From contig CM053256.1 in assembly GCA_028583405.1 (NCBI GenBank), positions 7,895,527 through 7,959,526 of the forward strand: a stretch of 64,000 nt of DNA. Reading direction: 5' to 3'. This document shows positions 14,301 through 30,664 of this stretch, piece after piece. The notes below the pieces were generated by a model that was not told the DNA's origin, did no database searches, and saw only the letters and a list, made by a program, of their open reading frames with translations. Source of the stretch: Pogonophryne albipinna (taxonomy: Eukaryota; Chordata; Actinopteri; Perciformes; Artedidraconidae). Each line of letters opens with the position of its first letter. Positions within the stretch are counted from its first letter, which is position 1. The position numbers and the translations under genes were made by a program.

Positions 14301-17300
14301 GAGAGACTAAGAGAGGAGAGGATCCACGCCCTCAAAACCAAAGAGAAGATGGCACAAACCTCCAGTGGTGAGATTGGTACTTAAAATAGATTGTCTTTAA
14401 AGATTTAACCAATGCTCAAAGTGAAAGTATTACACTGAAAGAAGGCCTTTAGATCTGATAAGTTGATGACCTTACACAAGCTCTCATTCATGCATATTCT
14501 GGTTTGTCTCTGTTGCAGCCTCCTCAGCTCCCTCAGCACCCAGCCTGGGAGGCAGCCTGTCAGCGGGCTCCCACTCTGGGGGGGCCGACCCTGAGCAGGC
14601 GTGGCCCCAGAGCACTGGAGAGGAAGATCTGCAACTCCAGCTGGCTCTGGCCATGAGTAAAGAAGAGGCAGAGCAGGTAACACAAAGCAGCATATTCAGG
14701 GCAGACACAGCTAAGTTAGAGCCCTCTGAGATAAGGATTCAAGCATTACTGTGACTAACACCAGCAGAGTTTGCAGTTTGTACAGTTTGTTTCAGCACTT
14801 GTGTACACATAGGGATATATTACCCATACTATTCACTACACACACACACACCTAGCTTTGCTCTCACCATGTATTGCCTGACCTCCCCCAGACTAACAAG
14901 GACCCTCTGGAGGACGCAGAGCTCAGCTATGCTATCACACTCAGCAAAGATGCGCAACAAAAGGTCAGGGGGCAGAGCCAGCTGACTGGGGGCCCAGTCA
15001 CATACTATCTGTCTTTCTGTCAATTGGAATTTCTGAATTACACATCAAGTATTGATCAATTAACAAAACTAATTTCTGCTCATATTTGTCATGTGTCATT
15101 TTCTTCAAAATATAAATTTGCATCAGAATGCAGTAATTTGGTCGTGATCACTTGTCCAGTCAAATTCCTTTTACATTCTGCAAAACTATAAAGCTTGCAA
15201 AGTAGGTGCTTTTTAAATTTATGTCAAAAATCAGCTCCCAAAGATTTGATTATCTCTAATTTCTTTTGTTGAATATGCATGGCATTGGCAAATATTTCTC
15301 ATAACTTACTGAATTAAACACTGAGTGGTTTGATCACTCTTTCCTCTCCTTCACCCTCTCTGATAGCATGCTTTCAATTATAGTCTTGTTTTTGAATGCA
15401 CTCTTTACCTAAACTGTTACACCCGTCTCCTGCTGTTGTAACTTGCTTGTACCATGTTGACTGAGTTAAACATTTGTTAACCTTTTTTATGCTAAAAAGT
15501 CCTGCACTTACCTCACCATTGGTGTAATCTAAAACTAAAGCAGGGTCTTATAAGGATAACACTATATGTCACAAGTGGCATTAAGCATAAGACTTGCTCC
15601 GTTATATAGCAGATACTGTCTGTCCTTCATGGATAAATCCCTGGGTCACTCCTTGCTACTAGGTGATAGAAAAAAAGGTTGAATTAGGTGGGAACGTCCT
15701 GTGGCGATCTGCAAGATTTGTGTTGGTTGATCTAGGCGTTTTTATTTGATGTACTCCAGGTAGGCTGGATGTCAAAGTGGCTTGACTGGGCAATGCTAAA
15801 AGACGACTTCCTGTTCTTTATGCACAGCATTTTAAGCAAGTTATCCACAAAGAGCATGAAGGAATTAAAACCAACCAATAGTTTCTGCGAAGTATTCAAA
15901 ATGACAACTTGTCAACAAGCAAATTAACTGCGGCTGTCTTTGTCTTTCCCCCTTAAGTGCTGATGTTGGTTCAGTCAGTATATATAGTATATCAATTATA
16001 GCCTATCCTTGTCTAAACCTTTCCAGACAGTTTATCTGTACTCAATTTTATTTTAGGTTGTCTATTGACAGCAGTCCTGGATAACTTTATTTCATGTGTG
16101 AAACAAGCATGTGTCTGATCTGATTGTGTTTTGCTGAAATACTGTGAGAATCAGACAAAATAGCAAACTACTAATTCAAGGATTGGGCGATTTGCCTTAA
16201 TTTCCTTTCACTGTAGATGGTGATTAAACGTTTTCACTTCCAATCCCACTAATTCATCTTTGGAAACTTAAACTGATCTTAAATCTGTAAATGTGGTGTG
16301 CTTTCTAAGGTTGTGTGTCTCAGGTAGCTGACATCACAGTGTGTGTGATTGGCAGGAAGAGCGACTGCGCAGAGGAGACGACCTGAGACTGCAGATGGCC
16401 CTGGAGGAGAGCAGGAGGGAAAAGAAGAAGCCGGAGGAGGTGTGTGTTCAAAGTGTCTCTACGTCTCTCACTCTCCTGACATTACCTCCTCTATCTGTGT
16501 CTCTCTCAGTCCCCCCAAATGATTGTAACTGTTGTGTTAATGGTGGTTGAGACCGTCCCTTGAGGTTATCCCCCTTAGATTAGTAGTTTTAAAAAGCAGT
16601 GGCATTTGATCTGCAGTTCTCTCTCTTTTGACTTCTCCGTTTTGTGAAATTCCTCGTCTTCTAACCTCTACATCGTGGGGTGAATGTGTCCTTAGATTTC
16701 TTTCTGAACACAGCTTTAGGAGCATTAATCGATAAGATATTCTCGGCACAGGGCTCTCTGATGGAGCTGAGTGCAGGCGACCCCTGGGGGGCCGCGGGTG
16801 CTGCGGCCCCTTTGAGCTCTGCCGGCCCCTCGCCACCACCCTCGATTCCTGCCCCTGCTGCCTCAGGTCCTTGGGGCGCAGCTCCTGCAGACCCATGGGG
16901 GGTTACGTCACCCACATCCCCTACAAGCTCTGACCCCTGGGGTGGGGGAGCTCCACCCAATATAGCCCTGCCCCCTGACCCCTGGGGAGAGACGTCCAAC
17001 AGAGTTAACAACGTCGACCCCTGGGCGAGTTCAGGTAAGCAACCACATCATTAGTCACTCCGCAGGTTACTGGAAATGTGAACTCTCGGCTGAGTATCAG
17101 AAGAGAAGCGTGTCCTGCTCTCTGGATGAAAGAGGATGTGAAGACCTCTCAACCTTTACTCCTCTGTTCCATTTCCTGTCTTCATTACTGCCTGTAATGT
17201 AGTCATGTCACCATGCTGTCATAGCTCTCATACATGCTTTCAGTGTGTAATGAGGAAAGCAAGCATGCTAAATCCATTCTCCCTCTGTGTCTAAACCAGG

Positions 17301-20094
17301 GATTGTTATCCTCTTGTTTCTACTCAGGACTGACTGTGGCTGTGTCTCAACCAGAGCTGTCTCTTCTCTCACCCCTTTTGTGCCTCTTTATTGTATGGGG
17401 TAGCTGCTTATTATCTCTCCTTTACCTCCACTGAGCTTTAGATATGAAAAAGGTGACGGTGAACCTACTATCTGCTGTCAGCTGTCACGTTAGTGGGACT
17501 GCAGAGGTTAAAGGAGAGAAGCAACAGTGTTGGAACCCAGCCCAGCTTCCTGCTCCCTCTTTATTGTGTATGTACCTGTAAGGTGTTGTGTTAACCCTCC
17601 CCTCCCCTGCGTCTCCTCCCCTCCCCTGTAGCTGTGACCCCCCCCAGTGCCGACCCCTGGGGCCCCCCGGTGCCACCCAGCACATCCTCCTCGGGGGGGC
17701 CCGTAGACCCCTGGGCAGGTGAAGTGGCTCTCCCTGCCTCTGACCTTATAACCTCCGACATCTGGAGTGGCACCGCCCTACACACAAACGGCACAGGTAC
17801 ATTCACGCTTAAAGCTACACCGACTCTCAAACACTGAGGTGTGGGTACAGGGACTACACACAGATTTATAACTGCATGCGCACTACAGTTGTCTTGTCCT
17901 ACATTTCATCCTCCTCTAGTGTCTGTTATATAATCTGTGGTTATATTATAAGGAAAGAAAGACTTTGCTTGTATCCTGGTTTACTGTTTCTGTCCTCCTC
18001 AGGAGACCCGGAGCGACGGGGGTCCCCGGCAATAGGCTGTAACAGCACAGGCTCCCCGGTGCCCTTTGACCTGTCATCTCTTGGTTCTTCACTTCCTGTT
18101 CGTAAGACTCCCGAGTCCTTCCTCGGCCCCAACGCAGCGCTGGTGGATCTCGACTCTCTCTTGTCATCTAAACCCAAACCCAAACAGCCACCGCCCCCTT
18201 CCATCTCTTCCTCTTCAGCGCACAACCCCTTCCTCCAGAACACAGGTTAGTTACAGCTATCGTCTATATCTGTGTATAACCTGAGAAAAGAGCAACAACC
18301 GAACTTGTTAAGATCAACATTGCTTTTGTAGACAGACAGACAGACACTAGGGGTGTAACGGTATCCGTATTCGTCCCGTACCGTCACGGTTCGGCACACG
18401 CAGTCACACGACGAATACACCTTTTTTTTTACGAGTGGGAAAAAAGTCTCATTCAGGGCAGTATCCACTACACTATATATAATCCAGGGGGCGGTATTGC
18501 GCCTAAAAGCTGTTTGCCAGCCGCCCTTAAACAACAAATGAAGAACAAGAAGAAACACAACAACAAAACGAACTAAATACAAGAAGAAGAAAAGTTAGTA
18601 TGGCGATTTCAGATAACACACAGGAGCTAGAACTCACCTGCTTCTTTTAAATCAGCTGTGTGGGAACATTTCGGGTTCCCTGTGGACTACAATAACGATG
18701 AAGTGTGCGAGTGGTGGATCGGACGAGGACGGTGTGTCGGCGTTGTTCGATAGCGGTGCGGTATGCTAATAGAAACACACGGCAAACATGCTAAATCATA
18801 TCAGAAGGCATCACCCAGATTTGCCAATCACCGGAGCCTGGCAAAAGACAACAGCAGTTCAACAGCTGATCCCTGCTGTTTAAACCAATAGACATGAGAG
18901 CCGAGAGACCAAAATAAATAACGGAAGTTTTGGCATATGTTTTTCAACGACTTTTCGCTCTTGAAACACTTTCTTATTATTTATGATGTCATATTTTCAA
19001 GACATTCTTTTTAGTTTTACAGCTTGATGAAACCTTTTTGTTTGACATCAGCCATTATAGATAATATGGCCAGCTGAGTGTACTGTGTATGGTTTATTTT
19101 TAACTGTTTAATACAGTTAATTATTCAACATGTCAGAGTTCTTTATTTTTAAACTGAAACTTGCACTACTGTTCAAACATAAATAACAACAAACCTGGAA
19201 TTATGTATTTGGGACTTTTTTTTGTTTTTTCTTGTTGTACCAAACCGTGACCTCCAAACCGAGGTACGAACCGAACCGTGACTTCTGTGAACCGTTACAC
19301 CCCTAACAGACACTCTAACCCTGTTCATGAAAAGCGCATTTTGAGATAGCCTTCTTGATAACACAAAACTTACATATTCACAGTCACTAAAATTGAGAAA
19401 AGTTCATTTCAAACTATTCCATATTTAGCTATTTGGTTATTAAAATCCAAATCTATCATATAAAACGGTTGCGGATTAAATATGATTAGATTATTAGATT
19501 AACTGGCATGTGTTGAAAAATATAAAAACCTGGCATGGATTGAAAAGGTATCTGAAAAAGTGTTGAAGAAAGTGTAATGGCAGGTATGAAGTGATCCTGA
19601 TGTGTTCCCGTCCGCTCTGACCTCTGACCTCAGGCTCATCTCCTGCTCCTGGCATGGCAGTGACTCCAGGCAGCACCATTTCCAGTCGGGGGGTTTCTCC
19701 AATACCTGCCTGCTCCAACCCGTTTGGCGTGGCCCCCCCCATGAGCTCCATCTCACCTCAGCCCTCCTCACTTGGCCTGAGCCTCCGCTCCAGTCCTGTG
19801 CCCCCCAACCCCATGCTGAGCATGATGCAACCAGGAATGGGCATGGGGCCAATGACTGTGGGTATGGGGGCTCCAGGGATGGGCATGGGCATGATGCAGG
19901 CCAGCCCCATGGGCATGCCCTTCAGCGGCCTCTCGCCTATGGCCCCCCCAGGCTCGGTTTTTATGGGGCACGGAGGCGGACCACCTCCTCAGCTGATTTT
20001 GGGTGGGCCAAGTGGATCCGGAGTGATGGGGGCAGGAGGGTCAGTGGGAGGCGGAGGAACGACGGGAGCGAGCACCAACCCTTTCCTTCTTTGA
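11376..20094 (+). CDS. epn1: Epsin-1 (clathrin adaptor, ENTH domain)
   Basis: Endocytic adaptor that binds PI(4,5)P2, ubiquitinated cargo, clathrin, AP-2 and EH-domain proteins at the plasma membrane. Coding exons: 11376-11444, 11806-11964, 13792-13920, 14247-14367, 14519-14676, 14892-14963, 16356-16439, 16752-17034, 17632-17796, 18003-18245, 19634-20094. They join in frame to 647 residues. The ENTH domain fills residues 1-150, with the basic N-terminus SSLRRQVKNI and the NDPWGP and KNWRHVYK blocks. Three ubiquitin-interacting motifs follow (about 198-260). Next come seven DPW AP-2 motifs with a degenerate GPW and DIW, a clathrin-box-like LVDLD, and three NPF motifs, the last ending the protein as NPFLL. 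EPN1 fits better than EPN2/3 in UIM wording and in the KTPESFLGPNAALVDLDSL block. The ATG at 11376 gives the standard epsin N-terminus. A hAT insertion lies in the last intron. Confidence 0.93.
12195..12300. repeat. Dispersed teleost repeat fragment with AAT/ATT run
   Basis: An AAT/ATT microsatellite runs into 'TAGCACTTTTCATACAACA ... GCTCAAAGTGCTTTACAAA', a block I recognise as a common fish interspersed repeat. It lies in the intron between epn1 coding exons 2 and 3. Confidence 0.5.
12656..13706. mobile_element. Non-autonomous hAT-type element with subterminal repeats
   Basis: A 1051-bp element in an epn1 intron. The ends are inverted repeats (left TCGTGTTAATTTCGT, right reverse complement CAGTGTTAATTTCGT). 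The flanks are ATGTGAAC (12648-12655) and ATGTGAAT (13707-13714), a near-perfect 8-bp target duplication as expected for hAT transposases. Inside both ends are many copies of TTTAGTC or TTTCGTC, the subterminal motif clusters typical of hAT ends. No transposase frame is visible, so it would need a transposase in trans. The right end has kept the CAGTG hAT terminus; the left has drifted. Confidence 0.75.
15000..16320. other. epn1 intron between UIM2 and UIM3 exons, nothing recognised
   Basis: About 1.3 kb of AT-rich intron between the exons ending at 14963 and starting at 16356. I see no exon with paired splice signals in frame, no RNA gene and no clear repeat. Confidence 0.5.
18348..19305 (+). 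mobile_element. Decayed, internally deleted hAT element
   Basis: A 958-bp element in the last epn1 intron. Its termini are inverted repeats (TAGGGGTGTAACGGT at the left, ACCGTTACACCCCTA at the right) with further matching ACCGTGAC/GTCACGGT blocks inside. It is flanked on both sides by ACAGACAC (18340-18347 and 19306-19313), an 8-bp target duplication. The left flank is a GACA tetranucleotide run, so part of the flank match could be by chance. The interior keeps only a broken N-terminal piece of a transposase. Confidence 0.85.
18600..18880 (+). pseudogene. Remnant of hAT transposase N-terminus (BED-type zinc finger)
   Basis: Inside the hAT element, broken frames read MAISDNTQ (18600), then SAVWEHFGFPV (from about 18652), a CRRC pair (18735-18746), and HIRRHH (18797-18814) in a third frame. 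W-x-H-F near the start, C-x2-C, then H-x3-H is the layout of a BED zinc finger, as in hAT transposases and ZBED proteins. The pieces lie in different frames with stops between them, so no protein can be made. The DDE catalytic core is absent. Confidence 0.6.
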
Positions 20095-20556
20095 GGAAGT
20101 GTCACCACTACTTTGCTCACCAGTTTCAACCTCCCCTGTCGTACCTGCTGCCCCCTTCACCCCCCCCCCCCCCCCTTCAACACAGTTTGTGTCCAAAAAG
20201 AAAAATGTGTACATTTCTATATTTAAAGAAAAAAACTAAAAATTTAAAAATTATGTTTATCTTTTCCTTCAAAAGCATTATTTCATTTCAGAATAATTTT
20301 CCACATTTAGTTCCTTTCATTACAGTATGGGTTGTTTGTGGGCGGGAAATAGAGATCTATTTATTTTTGTTTTAATCCTGTGCCGTTCTGTAGCGTTCTT
20401 CATGTTGTGTTATTTTCAGTCCTGTCTTGAGATGAAGGTAAGTCTGTGAGCAGAGGCGTTTTCAGTAGTACCACTCTGTAATATTACTGCACTGACAGAG
20501 CTGGAGAGAGAGCAGACAACGCCACTAACAAACTGAACAGAGAAACTGTTGCACCT

Positions 20557-20583
20557 TTCTCTCTCTCTCTCTCTCTCTCTCTC
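20557..20583. repeat. (CT)n microsatellite
   Basis: About 13 CT units in the epn1 3' untranslated region. Confidence 0.85.
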
Positions 20584-21502
20584 GAATGAAGATAAACACT
20601 GAATCACTGAAAGGAAAAATGTGCATGAAGGATGATTTTTAATGAACTCCAATACAGACTGGAAATCCTGCATTAGCATTTCAGGCACAATGTGGTCAAA
20701 TTGTTTCAACTCTTTTACTTTTAATTTAATATTAAATGTAATTTATTTTGTTTCCAATTTTTGGGAACAAATTAACAAGAAAATCACACGATGATGCCAT
20801 TTAAATCAAATGCTTATTTTTTCCCTTCATTTTATTGGAGAAAACTAAAGAGAGCTCTGTGGTCTGATGGGCGACGTGATGGGATGTTTGTTGAATGTGT
20901 GTGTTTGCAGCCAGGTGCGAATGAGAAAATGAATGCTCATTTGTGAGTATGCAATAGTGCAAATGCCTGTTTCCGTGTATATGTGTCAATATCTGTCTCC
21001 ATTCTTATTTCAGTGACTCAGAAAGCAAGAAATGACATCCATTATTTTTGTTTTAAAAAATTGTCACTTGTATTAATACTATGTAATGTTGGGATTTCAG
21101 ATGAGGTATAAGGGTCACACATTTCTCTGCCAATCATATTTCACTTTTTTGTTTGTTAATCAGAAGCATTAGTTTTTCCAATCACACATTTCATATGGGA
21201 CCCCTGGTGTCCAGGTGTCCCAGAGCTACACTGTCCACCCGTTTCAGCCCTGTCTTCGGAGAGGGAGAGTACTGATGCTTCTTAAAAAAAAAGACAATTA
21301 TTTCAATGAATGAAAGAAAAAAACTTGGACTTGACGACATGCTCCATGCTGTTCTTTTAATTTAGTTTGATGAATTAATTGTTATTTTATATCAACAAGA
21401 AACATATCTTTTATTGGGTAAGGTTGACTTTTGTGTGGTGATGACTGTGAACATTCACATTTGAAAAGTAAAATGGAAAAAAAAATCAAAAGGAATTTAC
21501 GA

Positions 21503-21508
21503 AATAAA
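21503..21508 (+). terminator. Poly(A) signal AATAAA, epn1
   Basis: Canonical AATAAA followed by a GT-rich stretch, the usual downstream element. It lies about 1.4 kb after the epn1 stop. Confidence 0.6.
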
Positions 21509-21551
21509 ACAAAAACACTTTGTGTTTGACTTGTTTCATGCTTGTTTCGTG

Positions 21552-21557
21552 TTTATT
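21552..21557 (-). terminator. Poly(A) signal AATAAA (minus), FOXJ gene
   Basis: TTTATT on the plus strand, AATAAA in the sense of the FOXJ gene, about 365 bases after its stop. Cleavage would fall close to the epn1 cleavage site. Confidence 0.5.
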
Positions 21558-21921
21558 GTTTATATCCAAGCATCCCATATGTATTTCATTTCAGCAGATA
21601 ATTTGATAAGAATATATTTACAGTTTTTTTTTTTTGGTGAACATGTTTTTAAAAGCTAAAATCCAACAGAAAAAAACAGCCTGCAGAAGAAAAGCTAAAC
21701 AAAAGTTAAAACAGCTATGTTAAGGTGAATAATTTGTACAACTATTTAACCTTAAAATACAGCATTCAGTTTAATGTGACACACTTGATCCCAAACTTGC
21801 TCTCAGAGAAGCTTCAAGATACAAAAGTAAGGCAGCCCCTGCATAGAGTTTAGTGGAGACGGCTGTAAGACTAAAGAGCCACATTTCTCTGATAAGTTCT
21901 GTTTTAAACTGGAAGTCAGGC

Positions 21922-27509
<5,588 letters not shown>

Positions 27510-27821
27510 GGTCTCTTTTTCTCTGTTTGGGTATGAAGGATCAGAAGAGAGCATTTTAACAACAATTCCCTTAACTTGGGACACTGTAGCTATACACACA
27601 ACACTGAGTAACGCTTTTACAGATTTCCCTCTGCCTGTGATGTAACACTGTCAACCGCTCTGTTCCTGTACTTCCACTCTGCAAGTTCCGACACTTTGTC
27701 CTGCTGTGGAAACTATCCACTCACAAGCAAATACATGAAAATGACTGCCTATAAGTGTGACAACTCCACATGTACTTTCTATTTTGTGAGGAATAAGAAT
27801 GACTTGCTTACCTCTGTTTGG

Positions 27822-28200
27822 TCACTCGAGGCCCAAGGCCTTAAAAAGTGTTAATATTTGATGTTTTCATCAGCTGTGCACAACTGCTGACAAACTGCTG
27901 TCCGTCCCTTCCTTCAGATCTCCCTCTTCAGCAAGTTGATCCCCAAAAGGTCAGTCATGCCTTTGGTTGGTGAAAGTTTGTGTAACTTTGTAGAAATACA
28001 TACAAAAAAAACTTAGCGGAGAGCTTCCTTTTTCTTTCCCTCTCTCTCCTTCCCCTCCCTTTCTGGCTTTACCAGAATTACGTCACTCATCCCTCCCTCT
28101 TTGTGACCTCACTCTTTGCGCCTCCCCTCTGTGAGCTGGTCCCTCCTCTTCAGACTCTCTAAGTTTGAACTAGAGGTTCCTCCAGCTGTAGGCTCACCAG
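27822..28200 (-). promoter_or_regulatory. Probable FOXJ 5' untranslated exon and promoter region
   Basis: On the minus strand CAGAG|GTAAGC (GT at 27821-27820) is a strong donor that would join a non-coding exon to the exon carrying the ATG at 27509. Upstream, at about 28020-28160, lies a pyrimidine-rich stretch with TTACGTCA (near 28079), a CRE-like site. The transcript start is not defined. Confidence 0.35.
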
Positions 28201-28329
28201 GACTGCTATGAATAGGGACAACCTGTCAGTTTCTACTTCAACAGTTCAGACTCAGGATTTCAAACAAAGCATGAGAGTTTGATTCTGAAACATGAACACA
28301 AGAGCCATACAAATGTATCGCAATATCCT

Positions 28330-28335
28330 TTTATT
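28330..28335 (-). terminator. Poly(A) signal AATAAA (minus), isoc2
   Basis: AATAAA in isoc2 sense, about 75 bases after the isoc2 stop codon. Confidence 0.6.
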
Positions 28336-28409
28336 TAAGCACTTTATCAGTGTGTTGCAGTGAAATTCTGTACAGTATTTTAGGGACAGAATCACAGGAC
28401 ATTGTCCTG

Positions 28410-30189
28410 CTACAGAGCGCTGAAGAAGGAGAGGAGGCCGGTGTCAGGGGACGGGTGGGCCAAAAGCCTCTGGATCTGTCAATAAAGAAAATAAGTTTGT
28501 CAGGCATGAAACAAACAAAAGTAACTCAGGAGAGCAACAAAGTGCAGCTAGAGCAAGCACCTCCTTGAAGTTTGGGTGTTTGGCGTCTTGAACCAGCTGC
28601 AGCAGAACAGCCTCAGTGGTGGTGAGGAACGCCCCGCTCTGCTTCAGTCGGGACAGAGCAAACAAGCGGTCTGTCTGGCTGTGTGGGGAGACACAAAAGT
28701 AGGAACACATATAAACCGATTCCAGAAACACAGAGAAACAAATCTATATTTAATGTGGGTGAGACGATGCTATATAACAGAACAAAATATAGAATACACA
28801 GATACCTTCTGGATGAAACGGCATCAGCCACGATATGAACCTCTATTCCCTTTTCAAGCAGGTCATATGTTGTGCACTGTGGAAAAGACAAGAGGGAAGG
28901 GTATTTAATTATTAACTTAAGCTCTGTTGCACACCATGAAAACTAGCATAATAAAATTTCTTTAGAACAGCATAATGTTATAGCTTAATAATAAGATTTC
29001 CCATCATCGCCTTCCACATCATAAATGTTCATATTTTACAGTGTGTGGGATGGTAGGTAATCCAACCCACGTGTATGTACACTAAACAAGTGAGTTTCCC
29101 CATTATATTTCTCCTTTAATCTGTGAAGGACCACTAATAAAAAGGGTTTTATTTCAATGAAAAATCCATGCAAGAATGCATAAGACACATATGATATGTA
29201 TGAGCAAGATCTGGCATCTTTAAGAACAGTAGGCAAACCAACTGGAGAATAAAACCTGCAAGTAATTGTGATTTACAAAAACTATAACAAAGGAACATAT
29301 TTAAAATACATTTCAAATAATGTATGTATTACAAATAATGTAATTATATTATGACATTTGAACAGTGATGTGGTCTTACTGCAATACAGGCGTGTGCCTC
29401 TATTCCACACAGTATAGCCTGCTTGGGGTTCCCGAGGGCCTGCATCTGCTTCTCCACCTCGTCTATCATCATGGTGAAAGAGGTTTTAGCATAAGCAGTC
29501 AGGTCACCTGCCTCCAGCTCTGGTACAGTGGGACCCAAGCCTTTAGGGTACTGCTCTGTTAAAATGGCGGGGATGCCGAGAACACGACTGGCCTGTGAAG
29601 TGAGATATAATTAATAGTTCATAATAAATATAGGAAGCTGATTACTGGTATGGTTGACAGCTACTTGCGTGATTCTGTGATGGTGAGTATTTCCAACCTT
29701 GAGCAATCTGGCCGCATTGCTGACAATGTTGGGAAATTGGAAGATGTTGGGTCTGAACTTCTCCTGCATGTCACACAGGAGGAGCACTGCATCGTTGGTG
29801 GAGAGCCGGCCAATGCTTGCCACTGGAAGAGCAAGTTAACAGAAAAGGAGATACAGATTTAAGGTCAGGAACAACACAGTGGATTGGCCACTGCAGTTTA
29901 AAATAGCATTGAAGTTTTAATAATATCCCCCATTCAATGTCATGTATGCAATTCTGTTTGACATACATTTTGCATTCAAATTATGTTTTTCCAATTTGTG
30001 CATTTTGTGTCTACTTTTAAAGGAAATAGGTTCTCTTCCTTGTACGAAACATTTCGTCAATGGTGAATGGTGAATAACAATGAGAACCGTCTCTTAGCTG
30101 AACACAATTGAATTAGAGTGACATGGCGAAATATAGCTACGGTCATTTGAGCTAAACGTAATATAAAGAAACATTAAAGTGAACTTACT
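28410..30189 (-). CDS. isoc2: Isochorismatase domain-containing protein 2
   Basis: Cysteine-hydrolase-fold protein of the isochorismatase family; the physiological substrate is not established. Exons in transcript order: 30189 (one coding base), 29822-29698, 29592-29380, 28876-28806, 28678-28561, 28475-28410, giving 197 residues (human ISOC2 about 205). Family marks: [14 protein letters not shown] near the start (catalytic Asp), [25 protein letters not shown] (catalytic Cys region), VDACSSRSQ-like [14 protein letters not shown], and [19 protein letters not shown]. The start is unusual. Exon 2 opens TG-GCA-AGC with no in-frame ATG, and the upstream exon ends in A before a perfect GTAAGT donor (GT at 30188-30187), so the ATG is split by the intron. 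The gene is head-to-head with atg12. Confidence 0.92.
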
Positions 30190-30664
30190 GCTGTTTTCGG
30201 AATGGTCCTTGTGTCTGGTAGAGGTAGAGGACTGGGTAATGGGTCAAACAGGGCTGTAGAAAGTTCAGCTGTCAGGTTAAAGTATAATGTCCCATGTGAT
30301 TGTGTTATGAGAAACGAACACAACATGCTATTTTAGTTGAAGCGAAAGAGTAGGAATGCATGCAATATTTAACAAAAACGTGCACAAGATTAAATCAATA
30401 GACAATCAACTTCCACATTCGTGATAAGCAATTTAACAATTCCAAAGTCAAAAAAAGAACAACTAACCTAGCATGTAGCTATGAGGAAGACACACAAGTT
30501 CTACAGCCTTTGATAAAACACAGCAGCGCCCACCGCCCATTGACCAATAGAATTACGTGTCTTCGTGATGAACGGTTCTTAGAGGCAATAGCAGCCATTG
30601 TACGCACCCAATCGCTAGGCTTGTTCAGGTGGGTGGTAACCACAGCCAGAGTGGTCACCTGAAG
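30190..30664. promoter_or_regulatory. Shared isoc2/atg12 promoter interval
   Basis: Only about 475 bases separate the isoc2 first-exon donor from the atg12 start codon, and the genes face away from each other. The interval contains CCAAT boxes at 30544-30548 and 30608-30612 and a GCGCCCACCGCCC stretch (about 30527-30540), with no obvious TATA box. This is the layout of a bidirectional housekeeping promoter. Inferred. Confidence 0.55.

Larger units (their letters stand above)
20095..21525 (+). other. epn1 3' untranslated region
   Basis: From the stop codon to about 20 bases past the AATAAA at 21503-21508. It holds a C-run at about 20160-20175 and a CT microsatellite at about 20557-20583. The end is inferred from the poly(A) signal. 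Confidence 0.55.

Noticed and set aside
16680..16751. Possible upstream extension of the epn1 DPW exon (MNVSLDFFLNTALGAL...)
   Set aside because: The open frame continues upstream of the acceptor at 16751, but the peptide does not fit any epsin, whereas the spliced GSLMEL start does.
19602..20375. 257-codon open frame overlapping the last epn1 exon in another frame
   Set aside because: It is a shadow of the GC-rich epsin exon; it runs into the 3' untranslated region and has no recognisable domain.
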